Of a stretch of DNA of 20,848 nucleotides, positions 12,214 through 18,700 are shown piece by piece. Position 1 is the stretch's first letter; every line of letters starts with the position of its first letter. The DNA lies in the NCBI GenBank assembly GCA_023432565.1, contig JAEYUL010000004.1:1-20848 (forward strand), written 5' to 3'. The notes below the pieces were generated by a model. It saw only the letters and a program-made list of their open reading frames with translations. It did no database searches and had not been told where the DNA came from. Both the position numbers and the translations under genes were made by a program. This DNA is from Actinomycetes bacterium. Lineage in GTDB: Bacteria > Actinomycetota > Actinomycetes > Actinomycetales > Cellulomonadaceae.

Positions 12214-13937
12214 GCGACCTCAAGTCTCCCCCGACGCGCACCGCGAAGGCGGCCGGCGCCACCGCCGACTACCTCGACCAGCGCACCGGCATCGGCGGTG
12301 CGGTCAAGTACTTCGCACGCAAGGTCTTCCCGGACCACTGGTCCTTCTTCCTCGGCGAGATCGCCCTGTACAGCTTCGTCACGCTGCTGATCTCGGGCGT
12401 CTTCCTCACGCTCTTCTTCGTGCCGAGCATGGGCGAGACGCACTACCACGGCCCGTGGCCCGCGATGAACGGCGTCGAGATGTCGGAGGCGTTCGCCTCG
12501 ACGCTGCGCTTGTCGTTCGAGGTGCGCGGCGGTCTGCTCATGCGGCAGATCCACCACTGGGCGGCGCTCATCTTCATGGCGTCGATCGTCGTGCACATGA
12601 TGCGCGTGTTCTTCACGGGCGCCTTCCGCAAGCCCCGTGAGATCAACTGGCTGGTCGGCTTCGTGCTGCTGATCCTCGGACTGGCCGCCGGGTTCTCGGG
12701 CTACTCGCTGCCGGACGACGTCCTGTCGGGCAACGGGCTGCGCATCACCGACGGTGTCGTCAAGGCGATCCCGATCCTCGGCTCGTACCTGTCGTACTTC
12801 ATCTTCGGCGGCGAGTTCCCCGGGCACGACCTGATCCCCCGGCTGTTCACCGTGCACATCCTGCTCGTGCCGGGTCTGATCCTGGCGCTCGTCGGGCTGC
12901 ACCTGTTCCTCATGGTGATGCACAAGCACACGCAGTACCCCGGGTCGGGCCGCACGAACTCGAACGTCGTCGGCTACCCGGCACTGCCGGCGTACGCGGG
13001 CAAGCTGCTGTTCAACCTGTTCGTCGTGTTCGGCGTGATCGCCCTCATGGCGGGCACGATGACGATCAACCCGGTCTGGAACTACGGTCCCTACGACCCG
13101 TCCCCGGTCTCCGCCGGCGCGCAACCGGACTGGTACATGCTGTTCCTCGAAGGCGCTCTACGCCTCATGCCAGGGCAGACCGAGTACATGATCGGTCCCT
13201 ACACGCTGAGCCTGAACGTCCTCATCCCGGCGATGATCGTTCCCGGGATCCTGTTCACGCTGCTGGGCGCCTACCCGTTCATCGAGGCGTTCGCGACCGG
13301 TGACAAGCGTGAGCACCACGTGCTCGACCGTCCGCGCAACCGCCCGTTCCGCACGGCCTTCGGTGTCTCGCTCCTCACGGCGTTCTTCATCCTGGTGCTC
13401 GCCGGAGCGAACGACCTCATCGCGACGCACTTCGACCTGTCGATCAACGACATCACGTGGACGTTCCGCGTGCTGCTGTTCGTCGCCCCGTGGATCGCCT
13501 TCGTCGTCACGAAGCGGATCTGCCTGGGCCTGCAGCGCAAGGACCGCGAGCTGGTGCTGCACGGTCACGAGACCGGTCGCATCGTCCGCTACGCCTCGGG
13601 TGAGTACATCGAGGTGCACAAGCCCCTCGACGCGCACGAGCGCTGGTTGCGCGTGCAGCACGAGGCCATCCGGCCGCTCGAGATCGAGCCTGCCGAGGAC
13701 TCGCGTGGCGTGCGCCGCAAGGGCTACAAGACGGACCGCCTCCGCCAGCGCATCTCGCAGCTCTTCTACGAGGACCGCGTCGAGCCGGTCACGCCCGCGG
13801 AGCTGGCCGCGGCCCACGCCGGGCACGGTGCTCACGACGGCAACGCGCTCCCCGCGCAGGCCGCAGCCCCGCAGGTGGCGGCGGGCTCCACCACGGACCC
13901 AGCATCCGAGACGACGTCCGCCGGGCGGAATCACTGA
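12210..13937 (+). CDS. qcrB: Cytochrome b subunit of the cytochrome bcc complex
   Basis: This 575-residue polytopic protein holds the two b haems and the quinone sites. Haem ligands are His115/His129 in helix B and His216/His231 in helix D; the 15-residue step in the second pair is the b6f/actinobacterial spacing, not the 14 of mitochondrial cytochrome b. The Qo motif is PDWY (residues 306-309) in place of PEWY. About eight to nine transmembrane helices are followed by a C-terminal cytoplasmic extension of roughly 130 residues, ending in an alanine/histidine-rich tail, longer than canonical cytochrome b. QcrB is the target of imidazopyridine-type inhibitors in mycobacteria. The GTG start at 12210 overlaps the qcrA stop. 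The operon ends with a hairpin 25 bases after the stop. Confidence 0.96.
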   Translation: MSDLKSPPTRTAKAAGATADYLDQRTGIGGAVKYFARKVFPDHWSFFLGEIALYSFVTLLISGVFLTLFFVPSMGETHYHGPWPAMNGVEMSEAFASTLRLSFEVRGGLLMRQIHHWAALIFMASIVVHMMRVFFTGAFRKPREINWLVGFVLLILGLAAGFSGYSLPDDVLSGNGLRITDGVVKAIPILGSYLSYFIFGGEFPGHDLIPRLFTVHILLVPGLILALVGLHLFLMVMHKHTQYPGSGRTNSNVVGYPALPAYAGKLLFNLFVVFGVIALMAGTMTINPVWNYGPYDPSPVSAGAQPDWYMLFLEGALRLMPGQTEYMIGPYTLSLNVLIPAMIVPGILFTLLGAYPFIEAFATGDKREHHVLDRPRNRPFRTAFGVSLLTAFFILVLAGANDLIATHFDLSINDITWTFRVLLFVAPWIAFVVTKRICLGLQRKDRELVLHGHETGRIVRYASGEYIEVHKPLDAHERWLRVQHEAIRPLEIEPAEDSRGVRRKGYKTDRLRQRISQLFYEDRVEPVTPAELAAAHAGHGAHDGNALPAQAAAPQVAAGSTTDPASETTSAGRNH

Positions 13938-13961
13938 TCCTGGACCAGAGTTGACCGAGTC

Positions 13962-13990
13962 GGGCGGCTCGCCCCACGGGCGGGCCGCCC
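13962..13990 (+). terminator. Terminator of the ctaE-qcrCAB operon
   Basis: A 13-bp stem (GGGCGGCTCGCCC, 13962-13974; GGGCGGGCCGCCC, 13978-13990) with one G-T wobble closes a three-base loop. It starts 25 bases after the qcrB stop and isolates the downstream sodA gene. The remaining 58 bases before sodA show AGAGG but no clear promoter. Confidence 0.75.
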
Positions 13991-14048
13991 TGCTCGTACC
14001 CAGCGGGGGCCGATCGCTCCCCGCGTGACGCAGAAGAGGTACTCACGC

Positions 14049-14678
14049 ATGGCTGACTACACGCTTCCGGACCTGCCGTACGACTACGCGGCGCTCGAGC
14101 CGCACATCTCCGGCCGGATCATGGAGCTGCACCACGACAAGCACCACGCGGCCTACGTCACGGGCGCGAACACGGCGCTCGAGAAGCTGGCCGAGGCGCG
14201 CGAGTCCGGCGACCTCGCAGCGGTGAACCTGCACGAGAAGAACCTCGCGTTCAACCTCGGCGGGCACGTCAACCACTCCGTGTTCTGGCAGAACCTCTCT
14301 CCCGAGGGGGGTGACAAGCCGACCGGTGAGCTCGCCGCGGCGATCGACGAGTTCTTCGGCTCGTTCGACGCCTTCCAGAAGCACTTCGCCGCCAACGCGG
14401 TCGGCATCCAGGGCTCCGGCTGGTCGATCCTCGGCTGGGACTCGGTGGGCCAGAAGCTCGCGATCTTCCAGCTGTACGACCAGCAGAGCAACTTCCCCCT
14501 GGGTCTCGTCCCGATCGTCGTGCTCGACATGTGGGAGCACGCGTTCTACCTGGACTACGTCAACGTCAAGGCGGACTACGTCAAGGCGTGGTGGAACATC
14601 GTCAACTGGGCGGACGCTGCCGCACGTCTCGAGCGCGCCCGGTCGCAGACCTCCGGTCTGATCGTCGCCGCCGTCTGA
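14049..14678 (+). CDS. sodA: Superoxide dismutase, Mn/Fe family
   Basis: This 209-residue cytoplasmic enzyme converts superoxide to oxygen and hydrogen peroxide. The metal ligands are His28 (MELHHDKHH), His76 (GGHVNHSVFW), Asp160 and His164 (LDMWEHAFY). Gln146 in DQQ at the second half of the protein is the position typical of Mn-preferring enzymes, but metal use (Mn, Fe or either) cannot be fixed from sequence. The length is normal and there is no export signal. The ATG at 14049 gives the classical N terminus (ADYTLPDLPYDYAALEPH) with AGAGG nine bases upstream; an upstream GTG at 14025 lacks a site. Located next to the respiratory genes, it is well placed to remove superoxide from the chain, but it lies in a separate unit bounded by hairpins on both sides. 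Confidence 0.97.
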   Translation: MADYTLPDLPYDYAALEPHISGRIMELHHDKHHAAYVTGANTALEKLAEARESGDLAAVNLHEKNLAFNLGGHVNHSVFWQNLSPEGGDKPTGELAAAIDEFFGSFDAFQKHFAANAVGIQGSGWSILGWDSVGQKLAIFQLYDQQSNFPLGLVPIVVLDMWEHAFYLDYVNVKADYVKAWWNIVNWADAAARLERARSQTSGLIVAAV

Positions 14679-14698
14679 CGCGTCGACCTCCGACACGG

Positions 14699-14740
14699 CG
14701 ACGAGGGGCCGCCCCGCCGACTGCGGGCGGCCTCTCGTCG
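14699..14740 (+). terminator. Terminator of sodA
   Basis: A 16-bp stem (CGACGAGGGGCCGCCC, 14699-14714; GGGCGGCCTCTCGTCG, 14725-14740) has one G-T wobble and a ten-base loop. It starts 20 bases after the sodA stop and is followed by TCTCT. Confidence 0.75.
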
Positions 14741-14772
14741 TCTCTGGCACCCGTACGCGGAGGGACGTCCAC

Positions 14773-15306
14773 ATGGCTGTGGTCGCACGTCGGTCCCGGT
14801 TCGCCCGCGCGGAGCGCGAGCGCCGCTTCCTGCTCGAGCCCCGCGCACTCGTGCCGCAGCTCGGCACGGACGGGAGCTCGGGGCACCGGGAGATCCACGA
14901 CCGCTACCTCGACGGGACGAGGCTGCGCCTGCGCAAGGTCGTTCACCCCTCGGGTGACGTCGCGCTGAAGCTGACGCAGAAGATCCCCGGAGAACCGTGG
15001 GGGCAGCTCACGACGACGTACCTCTCGCAGGCGGAGTACGACGTGCTCAGCGTGCTGCCCGCGGCGACCCTCACGAAGGTGCGGCACGGCGCCGGCATGA
15101 CCTACGACGTGTTCCGTGGGCGGCTGGACGGGCCGGTCATGGCCGAGGTGGAGTTCGACGACGACGACTCGGCAGCTGCGTACGCCACGCCCGGCGGGTA
15201 TGTGGAGGTGACGCGGGACCCGCGCTTCACGGGCGGCCGACTCGCGTACGCGGACGCTGCCACGGTGCTGCGTGCCGCACGAGACCTGCTCGCCAGGGCG
15301 CGCTGA
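14773..15306 (+). CDS. CYTH-domain protein (triphosphate tunnel metalloenzyme family)
   Basis: This 177-residue protein is a single CYTH domain. The N-terminal ExExR/K signature is ERERR (Glu14, Glu16). Typical tunnel strands follow: YLDGTRLRLRK, DVALKLTQK and the acidic strand MAEVEFDDDD. These alternating basic and acidic strands bind triphosphate and divalent metal in inorganic triphosphatases, thiamine triphosphatases and CyaB-type adenylate cyclases. Length is at the small end of the family and no CHAD domain is attached, so the substrate cannot be told from sequence; inorganic tripolyphosphate or a nucleotide are the likeliest. The ATG at 14773 has GGAGGG about eight bases upstream. It lies after the sodA terminator, and its 3' end faces ctaF across a strong hairpin. 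Confidence 0.85.
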   Translation: MAVVARRSRFARAERERRFLLEPRALVPQLGTDGSSGHREIHDRYLDGTRLRLRKVVHPSGDVALKLTQKIPGEPWGQLTTTYLSQAEYDVLSVLPAATLTKVRHGAGMTYDVFRGRLDGPVMAEVEFDDDDSAAAYATPGGYVEVTRDPRFTGGRLAYADAATVLRAARDLLARAR

Positions 15307-15362
15307 CCGCACGGACCAGGAGGCGCAGATCCCCCGGGCACCGCGAGGGGCCGGGACGACGA

Positions 15363-15389
15363 GGCCCGACCAGACAGTCTGGTCGGGCC
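15363..15389. terminator. Bidirectional terminator between the CYTH gene and ctaF
   Basis: A perfect 12-bp stem (GGCCCGACCAGA, 15363-15374; TCTGGTCGGGCC, 15378-15389) closes the three-base loop CAG. It lies in the 101-base gap between convergent genes, 18 bases beyond the ctaF stop. Confidence 0.8.
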
Positions 15390-15407
15390 CTGGTCGATGG
15401 ACGGCCG

Positions 15408-15806
15408 TCAGTGCGCGTGCTGCCCGCGGGAGAACTCGAACACCCAGCCGACCAGCGCGACGACACCGACCGCCACGCCGATGAAGACGATCCACCACCC
15501 GGCGGCCAGCCCCAGGAAGACGATCGCCGCGGCGACGCCGATCGCCAGCGGCCACCAGGACCACGGCGCGTACACGCCCTGGTCGCCGGCGCCCTGCTCG
15601 ATCTCGCCGTGCTCGTCGTCCTCGGGCCGCGGGTCGATCCGCCGCGACAGGAGGGCGAAGTACGCACCGATCATGCCAACCAGACCACCGACCAGCGGGA
15701 TGCTAACGGTGCCGACCGGCTCGCCGTCGCTCCAGATCGCGTAGACGAGGCCGACGGGGAAGAAGAAGAGGATCCCGTAGCCGAAGAGCTTTGCCTCGAG
15801 CTTCAC
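15408..15806 (-). CDS. ctaF: Cytochrome c oxidase subunit IV (actinobacterial CtaF)
   Basis: This 132-residue membrane protein is the small fourth subunit of the actinobacterial aa3 oxidase. Four hydrophobic helices are visible: two near the N terminus (LFGYGILFFFPVGLVYAIW; VGGLVGMIGAYFALL) and two near the C terminus after an acidic loop (WWPLAIGVAAAIVFLGLAAGWW; IVFIGVAVGVVALVGWVFEF). The WSWWP segment before the third helix is characteristic. The subunit is needed for stability of the complex but holds no cofactor. The GTG start at 15806 overlaps the ctaD stop by four bases, so translation is coupled to ctaD. The last gene of the ctaC-ctaD-ctaF operon; in mycobacteria ctaF follows ctaC and ctaD lies elsewhere. 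Confidence 0.93.
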   Translation of the reverse strand: MKLEAKLFGYGILFFFPVGLVYAIWSDGEPVGTVSIPLVGGLVGMIGAYFALLSRRIDPRPEDDEHGEIEQGAGDQGVYAPWSWWPLAIGVAAAIVFLGLAAGWWIVFIGVAVGVVALVGWVFEFSRGQHAH

Positions 15807-17623
15807 TTCGTACCCTCCTCGTCGTCACGCTGTGGCTGCGCCGGGCTGTCCTCCACGATGACCGAGGAGGACTGCTCCGGCTCGCCCGTGCCGTTGACCA
15901 CGCGCTCGGCAGCGGCGGCTGTCTCCCCGCGGCGGTCGGCCTCCCAGTCGAGCGGTCCCGCGTTCGGCTCGACGAAGTCCATCGCGGCGACCTCGGGGTG
16001 GTGCAGGTCGAATGCGGGACGCTCCGAGCGGATGCGCGGCAGCGACGTGAAGTTGTGCCGTGGCGGCGGGCACGACGTGGCCCACTCGAGCGACCCGCCG
16101 TAGCCCCACGGGTCGTCGACGGTCACCTTCGGCGCGTTGCGCCATGTGGTGTAGACGTTCCAGAAGAACGGCAGCGTCGACGCCGCGAGGACGACCGAGC
16201 CGACCGTGGACAGCTGGTTCATCCACGTGAAGCCGTCGAGCTTCGAGTAGTCCGCGTAGCGGCGCGGCATGCCGACGACGCCGAGCCAGTGCTGGACCAG
16301 GAAGGTCGTGTGGAAGCCGATGAAGAGCGTCCAGAAGTGGATCTTGCCCAGGCGCTCGTCGAGCATCTTGCCGGTGAACTTGGGCCACCAGAAGTAGAAG
16401 CCGGCGAACATCGCGAACACCACGGTGCCGAACACCACGTAGTGGAAGTGCGCGACGACGAAGTACGTGTCGGACAGGTGGAAGTCGAGCGCCGGGCTGG
16501 ACAGGATGATGCCGGTCAGGCCACCGAACAGGAACGTGACGAGGAACCCGATCGTCCACAGCATGGGCGTCTCGAAGGTGAGCTTGCCCCGCCACATCGT
16601 GCCGATCCAGTTGAAGAACTTCACGCCGGTCGGCACGGCGATGAGCATCGTCATGAAGGCGAAGAACGGCAGCAGGACCGATCCCGTGACGTACATGTGG
16701 TGCGCCCAGACCGTGACCGAGAGCGCAGCGATGGCGATCGTCGCGTAGACGAGGCCCTTGTAGCCGAAGATCGGCTTGCGGCTGAAGACCGGCAGGATCT
16801 CCGTGACGATGCCGAAGAACGGCAGCGCGATGATGTACACCTCGGGATGACCGAAGAACCAGAACAGGTGCTGCCAGAGCAGCGCACCGCCGTTCTCGGG
16901 GTTGAAGACCTGCGCGTCCAGGCGTCGGTCGGCACCCAGGGCGAACAGCGCCGCGGCGAGCGGCGGGAACGCCATGAGGACCAGCAGCGACGTCACGAGG
17001 GTGTTCCACGTGAAGATCGGCATCCGGAACATCGTCATGCCGGGCGCGCGCATCGTCACGATCGTGGTGATGAAGTTGACCGCACCCAGGATGGTGCCGA
17101 AGCCACCGAGCGCGAGGCCGAAGACCCACAGGTCTCCCCCGAGGCCTGGTGAGTACACGGTGTTCGACAACGGCGCGTACGCGAACCAGCCGAACGACGC
17201 GGCGCCCTGCGGCGTGAGGAAGCCGGCCGCGGCGATGAGGCCGCCGAAAAAGTAGAGCCAGAACGCGAACATGTTCAGGCGCGGGAACGCGACGTCGGGC
17301 GCACCGATCTGCAGCGGCATGATCACGTTCGCGAAGCCCGCGAACAGCGGCGTCGCGAACAGCAGCAGCATGATCGTGCCGTGCATCGTGAACGCCTGGT
17401 TGTACTGCTCCTTGGACTGGAACACGTCCATGCCGGGCGCGAACAGCTCGGCGCGGATCAGCAGGGCCAGCAGGCCTCCGACCACGAACCACACGAAGCT
17501 CGTGATCAGGTACATGTAGCCGATGGTCTTGTGGTCGGTGGACGTGATCCACTTGACCACCGTGCGACCGAGCGTCTGGCGCGACGGCGCCAGCCCCGGG
17601 ACGTGCTCCGAGACGGTCGCCAT
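15803..17623 (-). CDS. ctaD: Cytochrome c oxidase subunit I (aa3-type, catalytic)
   Basis: This 606-residue protein with twelve transmembrane helices holds haem a and the haem a3-CuB site where oxygen is reduced and protons are pumped. Haem a ligands are His81 (FTMHGT) and His394 (HFHYVVFG); His392 binds haem a3. CuB ligands are His259 with the cross-linked Tyr263 (GHPEVY) and His308/His309 (HHMYVTG). GAPDVAFPRLN carries the D-channel entry aspartate, and the start STDHKTIGYMYL is typical. A hydrophilic tail of about 100 residues follows the last helix, ending acidic (QRDDEEGTK), somewhat longer than common homologues. The ATG at 17623 shares a base with the ctaC stop (TGATG), and the ctaD stop overlaps ctaF. 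Confidence 0.97.
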   Translation of the reverse strand: MATVSEHVPGLAPSRQTLGRTVVKWITSTDHKTIGYMYLITSFVWFVVGGLLALLIRAELFAPGMDVFQSKEQYNQAFTMHGTIMLLLFATPLFAGFANVIMPLQIGAPDVAFPRLNMFAFWLYFFGGLIAAAGFLTPQGAASFGWFAYAPLSNTVYSPGLGGDLWVFGLALGGFGTILGAVNFITTIVTMRAPGMTMFRMPIFTWNTLVTSLLVLMAFPPLAAALFALGADRRLDAQVFNPENGGALLWQHLFWFFGHPEVYIIALPFFGIVTEILPVFSRKPIFGYKGLVYATIAIAALSVTVWAHHMYVTGSVLLPFFAFMTMLIAVPTGVKFFNWIGTMWRGKLTFETPMLWTIGFLVTFLFGGLTGIILSSPALDFHLSDTYFVVAHFHYVVFGTVVFAMFAGFYFWWPKFTGKMLDERLGKIHFWTLFIGFHTTFLVQHWLGVVGMPRRYADYSKLDGFTWMNQLSTVGSVVLAASTLPFFWNVYTTWRNAPKVTVDDPWGYGGSLEWATSCPPPRHNFTSLPRIRSERPAFDLHHPEVAAMDFVEPNAGPLDWEADRRGETAAAAERVVNGTGEPEQSSSVIVEDSPAQPQRDDEEGTK

Positions 17624-18501
17624 CAGCCCTCGTCCTCCTGCGTCACGCTGTCCAGGTCCTGGACCCGGCTGTACTCGAGCCCGAGCGCTCCGGTCTGACC
17701 CTTGTCGCGCAGCTCCTGCATGTGTGCGTCGTACTCCTCGCGCGAGACCACGCGGACGTTGAAGAGCATCGACGAGTGCTCCTCACCGCAGAGCTCGGCG
17801 CACTTGCCCCGGTACAGGCCCTCTGCCTGGGGCGTCACCACGAACGTGTTCTGCTTGCCCGGGATCATGTCGAGCTTGTAGAGGAACTCGGGGATCCAGA
17901 ACGAGTGGATGACGTCGCGCGAGTCGAGCGTGAACCGCACGGACTCGCCGACCGGCAGGTAGAGCGTGACCTGGTCGTCGAGCGCGTTCTCGTTCGCGCC
18001 GATGCCCTGGGCGTGCTCGCCCGTCTCGTAGACGTCGTCGTCGAGGTAGTTGAAGTCCCAGCTCCACTGCTTGCCGATCACCTGGATGTCGACGTCGGAG
18101 GCGGCCTCGGTGTCCGTGATCTCGGACATGTCCCGGTTGGTGTAGTAGAACAGCACGCCCACCATGACGATCGGCAGGATCACGTACATGATCTCGAGCG
18201 GCACGTGGTACCGCAGCTGCACGGGCAGGACGTCGTCGTCCTTGCGCTTGCGGTACACGGCGACGCACCACAGGATCAGGCCCCACGTGACCAGCCCGAC
18301 GAAGAGCGCAGCGATCCATGACCCGACCCACAGGTCCGTGATGCGACCGGTGTGGTTCGTGACTTCAGCGTCCGAGTTTCCGGGCAGCCAGCCGCGCTGA
18401 ACCTGCTCGGAGCAACCGCTCAGAGCCACAGCAGCGACCGCCGCGATGCCAGCCCACTTCAGGGCCGGGCGCCGCGTCCGGCGGGGGTTTTCCGGGTGCA
18501 A
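17623..18501 (-). CDS. ctaC: Cytochrome c oxidase subunit II (CuA-containing lipoprotein)
   Basis: This 292-residue subunit receives electrons from QcrC at the binuclear CuA centre and passes them to CtaD. CuA ligands are His199 (DVIHSFW), Cys234 and Cys238 (KCAELCGEEH), His242 and Met245. A lipoprotein signal is present: a basic start, hydrophobic stretch and lipobox LSGC with Cys30 as the lipidated residue. Two transmembrane helices (about 58-82 and 100-122) precede the periplasm-facing cupredoxin domain, with the conserved QWSWDFNY between. The start is a TTG at 18501, supported by AGAGG about seven bases upstream; no closer ATG or GTG keeps the signal peptide. The stop codon shares a base with the ctaD start. 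Confidence 0.95.
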   Translation of the reverse strand: MHPENPRRTRRPALKWAGIAAVAAVALSGCSEQVQRGWLPGNSDAEVTNHTGRITDLWVGSWIAALFVGLVTWGLILWCVAVYRKRKDDDVLPVQLRYHVPLEIMYVILPIVMVGVLFYYTNRDMSEITDTEAASDVDIQVIGKQWSWDFNYLDDDVYETGEHAQGIGANENALDDQVTLYLPVGESVRFTLDSRDVIHSFWIPEFLYKLDMIPGKQNTFVVTPQAEGLYRGKCAELCGEEHSSMLFNVRVVSREEYDAHMQELRDKGQTGALGLEYSRVQDLDSVTQEDEG

Positions 18502-18586
18502 CGGGCGACCTCTCGCTCACGTCCCCGACGCGCGTGCCCCGGTGCCGGGGCGCAGCTCATCTGGGACCTTCGTCCTCGATGCGAGC

Positions 18587-18592
18587 AGCCTA
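18587..18592 (-). promoter_or_regulatory. Possible -10 element of the ctaC-ctaD-ctaF operon
   Basis: On the minus strand TAGGCT (18592-18587) fits the TAnnnT pattern and would give a leader of about 80 bases containing a ribosome binding site. The leader holds a small hairpin (GCCCCG-GTGC-CGGGGC, 18536-18551). No clear -35 box is seen. Confidence 0.3.
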
Positions 18593-18617
18593 GCGCGCGA
18601 ACAGGCCTCCGCGGCGC

Positions 18618-18657
18618 GTGTGACACCCGATGACGACACCGTGTCAGCACCGTCACA
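18618..18657. promoter_or_regulatory. CRP/GlxR-like site and related half-sites in the ctaC divergent promoter region
   Basis: TGTCA-N6-TCACA (18642-18657) matches the CRP/GlxR consensus TGTGA-N6-TCACA in nine of ten positions. A nearby GTGTGACAC (18618-18626) adds a further half-site, and its GTGTGACA part also occurs upstream of ctaE. The site centre lies about 70 bases upstream of the suggested ctaC transcription start. GlxR and Crp are known to control ctaC, ctaD and ctaE-qcrCAB in corynebacteria and Crp affects qcrCAB in mycobacteria; applying that here is inference. Confidence 0.4.
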
Positions 18658-18687
18658 CTCCCGCGCTGCGGCCCTGACCCCGGCAGA

Positions 18688-18700
18688 TACGGTGCCGGGG
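18688..18700 (+). promoter_or_regulatory. Putative -10 element for leaderless NifS/IscS-like gene
   Basis: TACGGT (18688-18693) is followed by six bases and the GTG start at 18700. This is the same hexamer and spacing as before the gene at 5770. No typical ribosome binding site is present. Confidence 0.45.

Noticed and set aside
15791..17152. Long open frame on the plus strand, antisense to ctaD
   Set aside because: It translates to low-complexity Arg/Glu/Asp/His-rich sequence, as expected for the complement of a high-GC gene, and ctaD is certain on the other strand.
18536..18551. Hairpin GCCCCG-GTGC-CGGGGC in the ctaC leader as attenuator or riboswitch
   Set aside because: It is a single 6-bp stem with no alternative pairing that I can see, so a riboswitch or attenuator is not supported.
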